Of a stretch of DNA of 7,860 nucleotides, positions 1-6,357 are shown piece by piece. The notes beneath the pieces are model-generated. The model was given only the letters and a program-made list of their open reading frames with translations. It was not told the DNA's origin and did not search any database. The stretch's first letter is position 1. Each line of letters begins with the position of its first letter. The DNA is from an uncultured Francisella sp. (GTDB lineage: Bacteria > Pseudomonadota > Gammaproteobacteria > Burkholderiales > Neisseriaceae). Made by a program: the position numbers and the translations under genes. The stretch is from NCBI GenBank assembly GCA_905373555.1, contig CAJPTP010000042.1, positions 1-7,860 of the forward strand, written 5' to 3'.

Positions 1-53
1 GGGGCCGGCGCAATGAAGGGAAGGAAATGTCGGAAGAGGGATGAGAAGAGGGG

Positions 54-2723
54 CTAAATGTCGATCGACGCCGACAAGGCGTTTTTCTCGATAAACCGGC
101 GCCGCGGCTCAACCTCGTCGCCCATGAGGGTGACAAACACGTCATCCGCGGCGACCAAGTCGTCGACGTTCACGCGCAGCATGCGCCGAGCTTGCGGATC
201 CATGGTGGTTTCCCACAGCTGCTCGGGGTTCATTTCGCCCAAGCCCTTGTAGCGCTGGATGTTCATGCCCTTGCGCGATTCGGCCATGAGCTTTTCCAAA
301 AGGTCGGGGAAATAGCCCACAGGCGTTTTTTCCTCGCCCCGCGCCATCACGGCGTCCCTGCCCCACACTTCCTCGACGATGATCTTGGCCGCCTTGATCG
401 CGGCGCAGTCGCGCCCGGCGAGGAACGCGGGGCCGATGCGCGTGACCAGCTCGTTGCCGAAAAACTTGCGGGTGATCTTCAGACCATACTCCTTGGGCGC
501 CGCGTCCGACTCGCCCGTCGAGGCCGCCTCGGCCGTCGACGCCTCCTCAGCCGTTGCGGGGGCCTCGCCCTCGAATCCGGGATTGAGCCGGTCGCCCGCG
601 CTTTGCGCGATCTCCTCCGCCTCCACCAGCAAATCGGGGTCGTTGGCCGCGCGCGCGATCGCCTCGGCGGCGGCTTGGGCCGACTCAAGCGAGCCGAAAT
701 CCAAATCGTCGACCTTGAACAGCGCCTGCAGCGCGGCGTAATCAATGAAGCGGCTTTCGCGGCGCGCCACCTCTTGCGCCTTGAGATAATCGCGCGCGGC
801 GTGCATGACCCGGGCTTGGTCGATCGGGGCCCCGCCGCGCTCAAAGGACACGTCTTTGAGCGCCAACTCCAAGGCGTAATCGTCCAGCTCCGCGTCGTCT
901 TTGAGGTAGCGCTCGTTTTTGCCCAGCTTCGCCTTGTACAAAGGCGGCTGCGCGATGTACACATGCCCGCGCTCGATGAGCTCCGGCATTTGCCGATAGA
1001 AGAACGTCAAAAGCAGGGTGCGGATGTGCGCCCCATCCACGTCGGCGTCGGTCATGATGATCACGCGGTGGTAGCGCAGCTTGGAAATGTCGAACTCTTC
1101 CTTGCCGATGCCGCAGCCCAAAGCCGTGATCAGGGCCGCCACCTCTTCGCTCGCGAGCAGCCGCTCGAAGCGGGCCTTCTCGACGTTGAGGATTTTGCCC
1201 TTCAAAGGCAGGATCGCCTGGAAGCGCCGATCGCGCCCTTGCTTGGCCGAGCCGCCCGCGGAGTCGCCCTCCACCAGGTACAGCTCGCACAGCTTGGGAT
1301 CCTTTTCTTGGCAGTCGGCCAATTTTCCGGGCAAACCCAAGCCGTCGGTGACGCTCTTGCGCCGCGTGAGGTCGCGCGCCTTGCGCGACGCCTCGCGGGC
1401 GCGCGCCGCCTGCACGATCTTGTCGCAAATGACCTTGGCCTCGTTGGGGTTTTCCTCAAGGTAAATGCGCAGCGACTCGGACAGAATGTCCGCCACCAAG
1501 GGCTGAATGTCGCTGGACACCAGCTTGTCCTTGGTTTGCGAGGAAAAAGAGGGGGAGGGCAGCTTGACGCTCAGCACGCAGGTCAGGCCCTCGCGCATGT
1601 CATCGCCCGTGATCTCGACCTTGGCCTTTTTGGCGATGTCGCGCTCGTCGCAGTAGGCGTTGATCGTGCGGGTCATCGCCGCCCGAAACGCCGTGAGATG
1701 CGAGCCGCCGTCGCGCTGGGGGATGTTGTTGGTGAAACACTGCGTCACCTCGGAGAAGGTGTCGGTCCACTGCGCCGCCAACTCCACCGTCATGCCCTCG
1801 CGCGTGCCCTCGCAACAGAAGATTTTCTCGTGCAGCGGCTTGCGGTTGCGGTTGAGGTACTCCACAAAGGCCTTCAAGCCGCCCGAGGAGGGGAAGGAAT
1901 CGCTGCGCCCGTCGCGCCGGTCGAGCAGCTCGATGTCGACCGAGCCGTTGAGGAAGGACAGCTCGCGCAGACGCTTGCTCAACGTCTCGTAGTCGTAATC
2001 GACCGCGCCGAAAATCTTGCGATCGGCCAAAAAGCGCACCAACGTGCCGCGTTTGCTTGACGGCCCGACCACGCGCAGCGGCGCCTTGGCGCGGCCGCGC
2101 TCGAACTCCAGCCGATGCTCCTTGCCGTCGCGCCAAATCGTGAGATTGAGCCACTCGCTAAGGGCGTTGACCACCGACACGCCCACGCCGTGCAAGCCGC
2201 CCGAGATTTTGTAATTCGACTTGTCGAATTTCCCGCCCGCGTGCAGCTCCGTCATGATGACCTCGGCCGCCGAGATGCCCTCCTCGGAGTGAATGCCCGT
2301 GGGGATGCCCCGGCCGTTGTCCTCGACGGACACGGAGTTGTCGGAATGAATCGTGACCGTCACGGCGTCGCAATAGCCCGCCAACGACTCGTCGATCGAG
2401 TTGTCCAGCACCTCGTAGACCATGTGGTGCAATCCGGTGCCGTCGCTCACGTCGCCGATGTACATGCCCGGGTTTTGGCGCACGCCGTCCAGACCCTTCA
2501 AGACATGGATGGAATCGGCCGTGTAGTTCTCAGGCGAGGCGCCTTGCGGCTCGGGGGGCCGAGCCGCGCCCTCCGAGGCGCCCGCCGCCGCGGCTGCGGA
2601 AACGGGCTCGGCGGGCGCGCCGCCGGGTTGGGCGGCGGATTCGGCTCCCAAAGCGGCTTGGCCGCTTTCAAGCTCTTTTCTTTCGGCGTCTTCGCCGCCG
2701 AGGGGCGTTTGTTTTTTGCTCAT
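54..2723 (-). CDS. gyrB: DNA gyrase subunit B
   Basis: ATPase subunit of DNA gyrase, the type II topoisomerase that introduces negative supercoils together with GyrA. The 889-residue product shows a GHKL ATPase domain (EVLDNSIDES at about 104-113, with the catalytic Glu and Mg-binding Asn; DNGRGIP at 135-141; a glycine-rich GGLHGVGVSVV lid at about 175), the QTK loop at 396-398, a TOPRIM domain (YLVEGDSAGGSA at about 482, MTDADVDGAHI at about 558) and QRYKGLGEMN near 823. It ends FIEKNAL...IDI like other proteobacterial GyrB proteins. The start at 2723 is preferred to the in-frame ATG at 2774 because MSKKQ follows AGGA by about 10 bases. Homology to E. coli GyrB begins only near residue 65, after an Ala/Gly/Glu-rich extension. 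A second Ala/Glu/Ser/Thr-rich stretch (about 718-743) lies inside the proteobacterial carboxy-terminal insert, making the protein longer than the 804 residues of E. coli GyrB. It follows dnaN with no recF between them. The stop is TAG. Confidence 0.98.
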   Translation of the reverse strand: MSKKQTPLGGEDAERKELESGQAALGAESAAQPGGAPAEPVSAAAAAGASEGAARPPEPQGASPENYTADSIHVLKGLDGVRQNPGMYIGDVSDGTGLHHMVYEVLDNSIDESLAGYCDAVTVTIHSDNSVSVEDNGRGIPTGIHSEEGISAAEVIMTELHAGGKFDKSNYKISGGLHGVGVSVVNALSEWLNLTIWRDGKEHRLEFERGRAKAPLRVVGPSSKRGTLVRFLADRKIFGAVDYDYETLSKRLRELSFLNGSVDIELLDRRDGRSDSFPSSGGLKAFVEYLNRNRKPLHEKIFCCEGTREGMTVELAAQWTDTFSEVTQCFTNNIPQRDGGSHLTAFRAAMTRTINAYCDERDIAKKAKVEITGDDMREGLTCVLSVKLPSPSFSSQTKDKLVSSDIQPLVADILSESLRIYLEENPNEAKVICDKIVQAARAREASRKARDLTRRKSVTDGLGLPGKLADCQEKDPKLCELYLVEGDSAGGSAKQGRDRRFQAILPLKGKILNVEKARFERLLASEEVAALITALGCGIGKEEFDISKLRYHRVIIMTDADVDGAHIRTLLLTFFYRQMPELIERGHVYIAQPPLYKAKLGKNERYLKDDAELDDYALELALKDVSFERGGAPIDQARVMHAARDYLKAQEVARRESRFIDYAALQALFKVDDLDFGSLESAQAAAEAIARAANDPDLLVEAEEIAQSAGDRLNPGFEGEAPATAEEASTAEAASTGESDAAPKEYGLKITRKFFGNELVTRIGPAFLAGRDCAAIKAAKIIVEEVWGRDAVMARGEEKTPVGYFPDLLEKLMAESRKGMNIQRYKGLGEMNPEQLWETTMDPQARRMLRVNVDDLVAADDVFVTLMGDEVEPRRRFIEKNALSASIDI

Positions 2724-2762
2724 GGGGAAAATATCCTGCCCCAAGGCCCGCGCAACGGCAGG
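2724..2762 (-). promoter_or_regulatory. Possible hairpin around the gyrB ribosome-binding site
   Basis: The 63-base dnaN-gyrB spacer contains the inverted repeat CCTGCC/GGCAGG (2735-2740 and 2757-2762). Its start-proximal arm includes the AGGA that would act as the gyrB ribosome-binding site. A competing pairing is also possible between GGGG upstream and the CCCC directly before the start codon, which would put AGGA in a loop. The 16-base loop of the first structure makes it only moderately convincing. Translational control of gyrB through this site is inference. I see no clear separate gyrB promoter here. Confidence 0.3.
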
Positions 2763-2786
2763 CCCGAGGCGCAACCCAAGCGGGGC

Positions 2787-3980
2787 TTAGGATGCGAAAT
2801 AAGGCGTCACGATGCCCATGAAGCTGGGCATTTGGGGTTGGCGAACCGACAGTTTGGCGCGCGCGTCGTCGCCTTGGAGAAAAAACTCCAGCCTCACGTC
2901 GTCGCAATTTTGCGCGTTGACGAGGATCTCGCGCAGGTAATTGGCCTGAAAATTGAAGGTGAAAGACCGCCCTTGATAGGCGACGTCGATCCCATCCTCC
3001 GCCATTTCGTTTTGCTCGTTGACGCCGATCACCTTGACGATGCCGGGCGACACCTCCAGCCGCACCAGCTTTTTTTGCGCGTCGGCCACAAAGTTCGCGG
3101 CGCGATGGATGGCGCTGACCAGCTTCTCGCGCGAGGCGTCGAACGATTCGGTGACCTCGGGCGGCAGCACGGACTTGAAGTTGGGAAACTCGGCTTTGAG
3201 CAGCTTGGAGAGCATCACGTGCCCATCGAGGCGGAAGCGCGCCATCGAGTTGGTCAGCAGCTCGACCTCCAAGGGCGACTCGTCGGATGGATCCAATGCC
3301 TTCAAAAGCTCCGTGACCGTCTTGCGCGAGAGCAGCATTTGCTCGTCGTACTGCTTGCGGTAGCGGCGCCGATCGCCCAAATCGACCGTCTCGCCCAAGC
3401 TGACCGAATCCATCTCGGCCGAGGCCATGCACAGCCTGCAGCTGTCGGTCGCCACCAGCGTGAGCTCATTGCCCAAAATCTCCATGCACACGCCCGTGAA
3501 GTAAAAGCGCACCTCATTGGGCGCCACGGCGTACTGCACTTGGGAAAGCAAATTGCGAAACACGTTGCGCTTGATCGAGAACGAGGTCGCGACGCGCGCA
3601 TCCTCCACGCGCATGAGCGGGAAGTCCTCGGCCGACCCCGTGCGGAAATCGAACACGCCTTTGCCCGCGCGCAGCCGCGCGACGCCCTCATCGGGGTTGT
3701 AGTCCAAAGAGCAAGCGTCGGATTCGGAATAGCTGCGGATCGTGTCGAGCAGCCGCTTGTGGTTGACGGTGAAGGACAGGGGTCGATCCGTCTCGGAATC
3801 GGGGCCGGATAAGCGGATTTCGATCTCCGTGTCCGAGCCCGTGAATTCGGAGCGACCGTCGGCAAAAGAAATCAAAACGATGTCCGAAACGGCAGGATTG
3901 ATTCCCTTCTTCTCGACGACGCCCGCCACAGCCTGCAACGGTTTGGCCAAAGCGCCGCAATTGGTTTGCAGCACGAGCAT
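2787..3980 (-). CDS. dnaN: DNA polymerase III beta subunit (sliding clamp), divergent
   Basis: Processivity clamp of the replicase, a ring-shaped dimer that also tethers repair and initiation-control proteins. The 397-residue product aligns along its length with the family: LAKPLQAVAG near the start, FTGSDTEIEI (about 46-55), EDFPLMRV (about 118), ATDSCRL (177-183), SKLLKAEFPNFKSVLP (about 258-273) and a final IVTPYFAS. It is about 30 residues longer than E. coli DnaN, mostly because of an extra basic loop at about 193-216. Partner-pocket residues differ from E. coli: TDGHRL is TDSCRL, and the end VVMPMRL is IVTPYFAS. The usual RPTLPIL near residue 25 is KGINPAV. The start at 3980 fits the family amino terminus and lies 8 bases after GAAGGGG. 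The open frame upstream (ATG at 4238) runs through non-coding repeats and is not used. A TATAAT box at 4129-4134 may give dnaN its own promoter. Confidence 0.95.
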   Translation of the reverse strand: MLVLQTNCGALAKPLQAVAGVVEKKGINPAVSDIVLISFADGRSEFTGSDTEIEIRLSGPDSETDRPLSFTVNHKRLLDTIRSYSESDACSLDYNPDEGVARLRAGKGVFDFRTGSAEDFPLMRVEDARVATSFSIKRNVFRNLLSQVQYAVAPNEVRFYFTGVCMEILGNELTLVATDSCRLCMASAEMDSVSLGETVDLGDRRRYRKQYDEQMLLSRKTVTELLKALDPSDESPLEVELLTNSMARFRLDGHVMLSKLLKAEFPNFKSVLPPEVTESFDASREKLVSAIHRAANFVADAQKKLVRLEVSPGIVKVIGVNEQNEMAEDGIDVAYQGRSFTFNFQANYLREILVNAQNCDDVRLEFFLQGDDARAKLSVRQPQMPSFMGIVTPYFAS

Positions 3981-4010
3981 ATGCGATGCCCCTTCAAATG
4001 CGATTTCAGG

Positions 4011-4077
4011 TTCGAGCGATTCGGACTCGGAATCGACGCGGATTCGACCGATTCGGGTTCGATCGGTTGATCGGTCG
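4011..4077. repeat. Cluster of GATTCG/GATCGG short repeats in the dnaN leader
   Basis: GATTCG occurs at 4018, 4041 and 4050, its complement form GAATCG at 4030, and GATCGG at 4061 and 4069. Spacing is roughly 8-12 bases. An 8-base perfect inverted repeat CGACCGAT/ATCGGTCG (4045-4052 and 4070-4077) is built from the same units. The cluster lies between the putative dnaN promoter and the dnaN start, so it would be transcribed as leader RNA. It could be protein-binding iterons or an RNA structure. No function can be assigned. Confidence 0.5.
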
Positions 4078-4128
4078 CCGCGCCTGCGCAAGGGAAAAAA
4101 GCGCCCTGGCAAGCGATCCAAAGGCCGG

Positions 4129-4134
4129 ATTATA
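4129..4134 (-). promoter_or_regulatory. Putative -10 element of a dnaN promoter
   Basis: On the minus strand this reads TATAAT, a perfect sigma-70 type -10 hexamer, in the context CCTTGCGCTATAATCCGG. It lies about 150 bases before the dnaN start. No good -35 sits at 16-18 bases. The nearest resemblance, TTGGAC at 4157-4162, is 22 bases away. The same CCTTGCGCTA flank precedes the putative rpmH-facing -10 at 6367. Confidence 0.4.
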
Positions 4135-4252
4135 GCGCAAGGGGGCGCGCGGCCCTGTCCAAGGCGCGGCTCTTTCCAAAACAACGCCTTTTTTATCAGT
4201 CGGATACAAATGAATGGCGGCGGGCGCCGGTCGGCCATGCGCTAAGGCCGAA

Positions 4253-4274
4253 CGCGACCGGCGACCGGATCGCG
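4253..4274. repeat. GC-rich inverted repeat
   Basis: The sequence pairs as CGCGACCGG, loop CGA, CCGG, one bulged A, TCGCG, giving a nine-pair stem with one bulge. No U run follows on either strand, so it is not an ordinary intrinsic terminator. In dnaA-dnaN readthrough RNA it would fold downstream of dnaA. Confidence 0.45.
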
Positions 4275-4300
4275 GACAGCCGAAAACCCAAAAGCCCAAC

Positions 4301-4319
4301 CTTCGGCCAAAAGCCGAAG
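4301..4319. repeat. Seven-base perfect inverted repeat
   Basis: CTTCGGC (4301-4307) and GCCGAAG (4313-4319) are separated by CAAAA. On the minus strand it follows a long U/C-rich, G-poor tract just downstream of dnaA. That combination could act as a Rho-loading region followed by a hairpin, or as an mRNA 3' end structure. There is no adjacent U run for a classical terminator. Confidence 0.45.
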
Positions 4320-4327
4320 AGAACGAG

Positions 4328-4410
4328 AGGGGAAAAGACAAAAAAAAAAGAAATATAGAAAGATAGATAAGAAATAGCAAGAAATAGAAAGAACAAGAAA
4401 GACAAACGAG
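4328..4410. other. Purine-rich, AT-rich tract with 10-base periodicity; candidate unwinding element
   Basis: The plus strand is almost entirely A and G over about 80 bases, in a GC-rich genome. It has A10 at 4340-4349 and then near-copies of AAGAAATAGA starting at 4369, 4379 and 4389, exactly 10 bases apart. TAG trinucleotides occur at 4356, 4364, 4375 and 4385. Such asymmetric AT-rich DNA can be a DNA unwinding element, and TAG is the read-out of DnaA-trio units, although here the trios are not in tandem. On the dnaA mRNA strand it would be an unstructured U/C-rich run. Confidence 0.4.
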
Positions 4411-4493
4411 TTCTGCGCGGCGAAAACCGGGGAGAAAAGAAGAGAGCCTCCGCAAGGCATGGCGCCGCGCTCTTGCGCCCAAAACAAGGCGCC

Positions 4494-6092
4494 TTAGCCT
4501 TGGATCGCGCTTTTCAGCACCTCGTACTCCTTGCGCGCGGCCGAGTCGGCGGCGATCAGGTTTTTGATCTTCTTTTCGGCGTGCATCACGGAGGTGTGGT
4601 GGCGATTGCCAAATTCGCCCGCGATGTTGCTTAAGCTTAGCTGCGTGAGATCCTTGGCCAAGCACATCGCCATGTGCCGCGCCTTCACGATTTTGCTTTT
4701 GCGCGAATTGCCCACGACGTCGTCGCGGCTGATCTCGTAGTAATCGCTCACGACGTCTTGGATCATGCGCACGGTGATGGGGTTGGAGGTGCGCCCGTAG
4801 CGCTGCAAAAAGACCGCCTCGGCCATCGCCATGTCGATGGGCTTGCGCAAAAAGCGGGCCCGGGCCATCAAGGTGTTCAAATCGCCCTCAAGCTCCCGCA
4901 CGTTGGAGCGATGGTATTGGCTGACGTAGAAGGCCACGTCGCGGGGCAGCGCCACATGCGCCGCCTTCGCCTTTTCCATCAAAATGTCCACGCGCAGGTT
5001 CTCGTCAGGCGGCTTGATCCCGACCGTCAGGCCGCTGGCGAAGCGGGTGCGCAGCCTGTCCGTGATCTGCTCGATTTCCTGCGGCGGCCGATCCGACGTG
5101 CACACGATTTGGCCGCCCGATTGGGTGAGGCTTTCGTAAACATAGAAGAAAGCCTCCATCGACTTTTCTTTGCCAGCCAGAAATTGGATGTCGTCGACGA
5201 TGATCATGTTCAAGGCGTTGTACTTTTCGTCATGCGGCTCGTAATTCCCGCGCCGGGCGCTGTTGACGAACTCCTTGACGTATTTTTCCGCGTGAACGTA
5301 ATAGATCTTCATGCTTGGCCGCATGGCGAACATGCGGTTGCCGATGGCGTTGACCAAGTGGGTTTTGCCCAACCCCGTCGAGCCGTAGACGAACAGCGGG
5401 TTGTACATGGGCCGGGCGTCGGGCGAGGAGGCGAGGTTGTCGCAAATGTCCTTGCCGCAGGCGATGGGGAAGCGATTGCTCTCGCCCTCGACGAAATTCT
5501 CGAAAGTGTACTGGCGCTGCAGCTTCGTGCTCGCGTACAGGGGGTCGGACGCCGACCCGGGCTCGGATGGGCGCGACACGATCGACGGGGTCGGGAAAGG
5601 TCCGGGCGAGGCATCCCCCTTCTTCACAGGCGCAGGCGCGGCGGCGGGCTCCCGGACGACCTCCCCCGCGTCGGCCAAGGCGCGCGCGGGTCCCGGGCTT
5701 GACGGAGCCGGCGGCGCCGAATCCAATCTCGGCGCCGCCCCGGCCGCCGATCCGGGCTCGGCCCGGGCGGCGGGCGCCGCAGACGCAGGCGCCGCGCGAT
5801 CGGGGCCTTGGCCAAACGCGCGCTCGGAGGGGCTCACGTAACGGCACGGGCCCGCCCCGAGCATCAGCTCCAAGGGGGGCGAATCGGGAGCGATTTCGTC
5901 GCGCATGCGGCGAATCTTGTCGTAAAACTGGGCGGCGCAGATTTTCAAGGCGAAATTGCCCGCCGCGTAGATCGCCCACTTGCCATCCGCCTCCCCCATG
6001 GTGATGCGGCCGATGAAGGGCTTGAACGTCGTGGCGGGGATTTCCGTCTCCAAACGCTCGAAACAGCGCTGGCAAAATTCTGCGATCTCCAT
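4494..6092 (-). CDS. dnaA: Chromosomal replication initiator protein DnaA
   Basis: AAA+ initiator that binds and melts oriC and loads the helicase. The 532-residue product has domain I (1 to about 80, MEIAEFCQRCFERLE...), an unusually Pro/Ala-rich domain II linker (about 85-190), AAA+ domain III, and DNA-binding domain IV. Visible motifs are Walker A GSTGLGKT (237-244), Walker B IIVDDIQF (297-304), sensor 1 CTSDRPP (about 331), arginine-finger region DRLRTRF (345-351), sensor 2 SNVRELEG (396-403) and the recognition signature GNRHHTSVMHA (495-505). The usual signature is GGRDHTTV, so the position equivalent to E. coli Asp433 is His, and Pro423 is Ser. Arg399, His434 and Thr435 equivalents are kept. 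The start at 6092 is fixed by GGAGGAGG lying 5 bases upstream; the in-frame ATG at 6131 overlaps a terminator-like hairpin. It leads the dnaA-dnaN-gyrB cluster and may be controlled by its leader. Confidence 0.98.
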   Translation of the reverse strand: MEIAEFCQRCFERLETEIPATTFKPFIGRITMGEADGKWAIYAAGNFALKICAAQFYDKIRRMRDEIAPDSPPLELMLGAGPCRYVSPSERAFGQGPDRAAPASAAPAARAEPGSAAGAAPRLDSAPPAPSSPGPARALADAGEVVREPAAAPAPVKKGDASPGPFPTPSIVSRPSEPGSASDPLYASTKLQRQYTFENFVEGESNRFPIACGKDICDNLASSPDARPMYNPLFVYGSTGLGKTHLVNAIGNRMFAMRPSMKIYYVHAEKYVKEFVNSARRGNYEPHDEKYNALNMIIVDDIQFLAGKEKSMEAFFYVYESLTQSGGQIVCTSDRPPQEIEQITDRLRTRFASGLTVGIKPPDENLRVDILMEKAKAAHVALPRDVAFYVSQYHRSNVRELEGDLNTLMARARFLRKPIDMAMAEAVFLQRYGRTSNPITVRMIQDVVSDYYEISRDDVVGNSRKSKIVKARHMAMCLAKDLTQLSLSNIAGEFGNRHHTSVMHAEKKIKNLIAADSAARKEYEVLKSAIQG

Positions 6093-6134
6093 ATGCTCCT
6101 CCTCCACCGGCCGGCGATCGGCGCGCCTCAAGCG

Positions 6135-6157
6135 AAAAAACCGCCCTCAAAGGGCGG
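6135..6157 (-). terminator. Intrinsic terminator-like hairpin in the dnaA leader (possible attenuator)
   Basis: Read on the minus strand, CCGCCCT, loop TTG, AGGGCGG is followed at once by TTTTTT. This is a seven-pair, GC-rich stem plus U tract, the textbook form of a Rho-independent terminator. No gene lies upstream on this strand for it to end. It sits between a TATAAT box (6187-6192) and the dnaA start (6092), so it would cut dnaA transcription short unless bypassed. An upstream GGGCG (6182-6186) can pair with the CGCCC of the hairpin's first arm or with another GCGCCC (6162-6167), offering mutually exclusive folds. Confidence 0.75.
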
Positions 6158-6186
6158 TGTGGGGCGCGGCTCGAACCCGGGCGCCC

Positions 6187-6192
6187 ATTATA
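6187..6192 (-). promoter_or_regulatory. Putative -10 element of the dnaA promoter
   Basis: The minus strand reads TATAAT, flanked symmetrically by GCCC and GGGC. It lies about 95 bases before the dnaA start. The -35 is poor: TTCGCC at a 16-base spacing matches 3 of 6 positions. Activation by a regulator, or a second promoter further upstream (a weak TTGTCT/AATATT pair at 6391-6396 and 6368-6373, 17-base spacing), is possible. Confidence 0.45.
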
Positions 6193-6316
6193 GGGCATGC
6201 CGGCCCCGGGCGAACCCCAAAGCGGGCCGCCTTGCCAAGGCCGCATCGCGCCCCTTGCCCGATTGGGCGGCTTTTTTAGGCAAAAACGCAACATCCGCGA
6301 CCGAAGCGGGCGGGGT

Positions 6317-6357
6317 TTTTGTTTTGAAAAGTTGGTTTTTGGTTTTGTTTTGAAAAG
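6317..6357. repeat. 15-base direct repeat in a T/G-rich stretch
   Basis: TTTTGTTTTGAAAAG occurs at 6317-6331 and again, identical, at 6343-6357, 26 bases apart, about 2.5 helical turns. The stretch 6311-6357 is almost free of C on this strand and is the most AT-rich part of the dnaA-rpmH gap, so it is a candidate unwinding or initiator-binding site. A 13-base relative, CTTTCCAAAACAA, with one mismatch to the complement, lies in the dnaA-dnaN gap at 4172-4184. Confidence 0.6.

Larger units (their letters stand above)
3981..4493. other. dnaA-dnaN intergenic region, candidate origin or regulatory DNA
   Basis: This 513-base gap holds no convincing gene. From the dnaN side it contains the dnaN ribosome-binding site, a cluster of GATTCG-like repeats (4011-4077), a TATAAT box facing dnaN (4129-4134), a CTTTCCAAAACAA element (4172-4184), two compact inverted repeats (4253-4274 and 4301-4319), a long purine-rich AT-rich tract (4328-4410), and a 10-base palindrome AAGGCGCCTT (4486-4495) spanning the dnaA stop codon. 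I searched both strands for TTATNCACA and found none. In some bacteria, such as Bacillus, this gap carries the unwinding element of oriC. That role here is inference. Confidence 0.5.

Noticed and set aside
1..53. Possible gyrB terminator or downstream gene
   Set aside because: The stretch is purine-rich with no stem plus T run and no start of a recognisable gene before the window edge.
192..2060. A 622-codon open frame on the plus strand opposite gyrB, and another at 2115-3812 opposite gyrB/dnaN
   Set aside because: They lie entirely or mostly antisense to clear genes, show low-complexity Arg/Leu/Gly/Val composition and no recognisable family; such shadow frames are expected in GC-rich DNA.
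4161..4194. Plus-strand AAGGCG/CGCCTT followed by a T run
   Set aside because: The loop is 18 bases and no plus-strand gene lies upstream for it to terminate; the T run more likely belongs to the AT-rich intergenic pattern.
3981..4238. Amino-terminal extension of dnaN from the in-frame ATG at 4238
   Set aside because: The family amino terminus begins at 3980 behind a good ribosome-binding site, and the upstream part covers the TATAAT box and short repeats.
6158..6186. tRNA-like GGGTTCGAGCC on the minus strand followed by a terminator
   Set aside because: The flanking bases do not form a T-arm stem and no anticodon or D arm precedes it, so it is not a tRNA gene.
6257..6277. Plus-strand GCCC-GATT-GGGC followed by GGC and T6
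   Set aside because: The stem has only four pairs, is separated from the T run, and no plus-strand gene precedes it; possibly an insulator, but not supportable.
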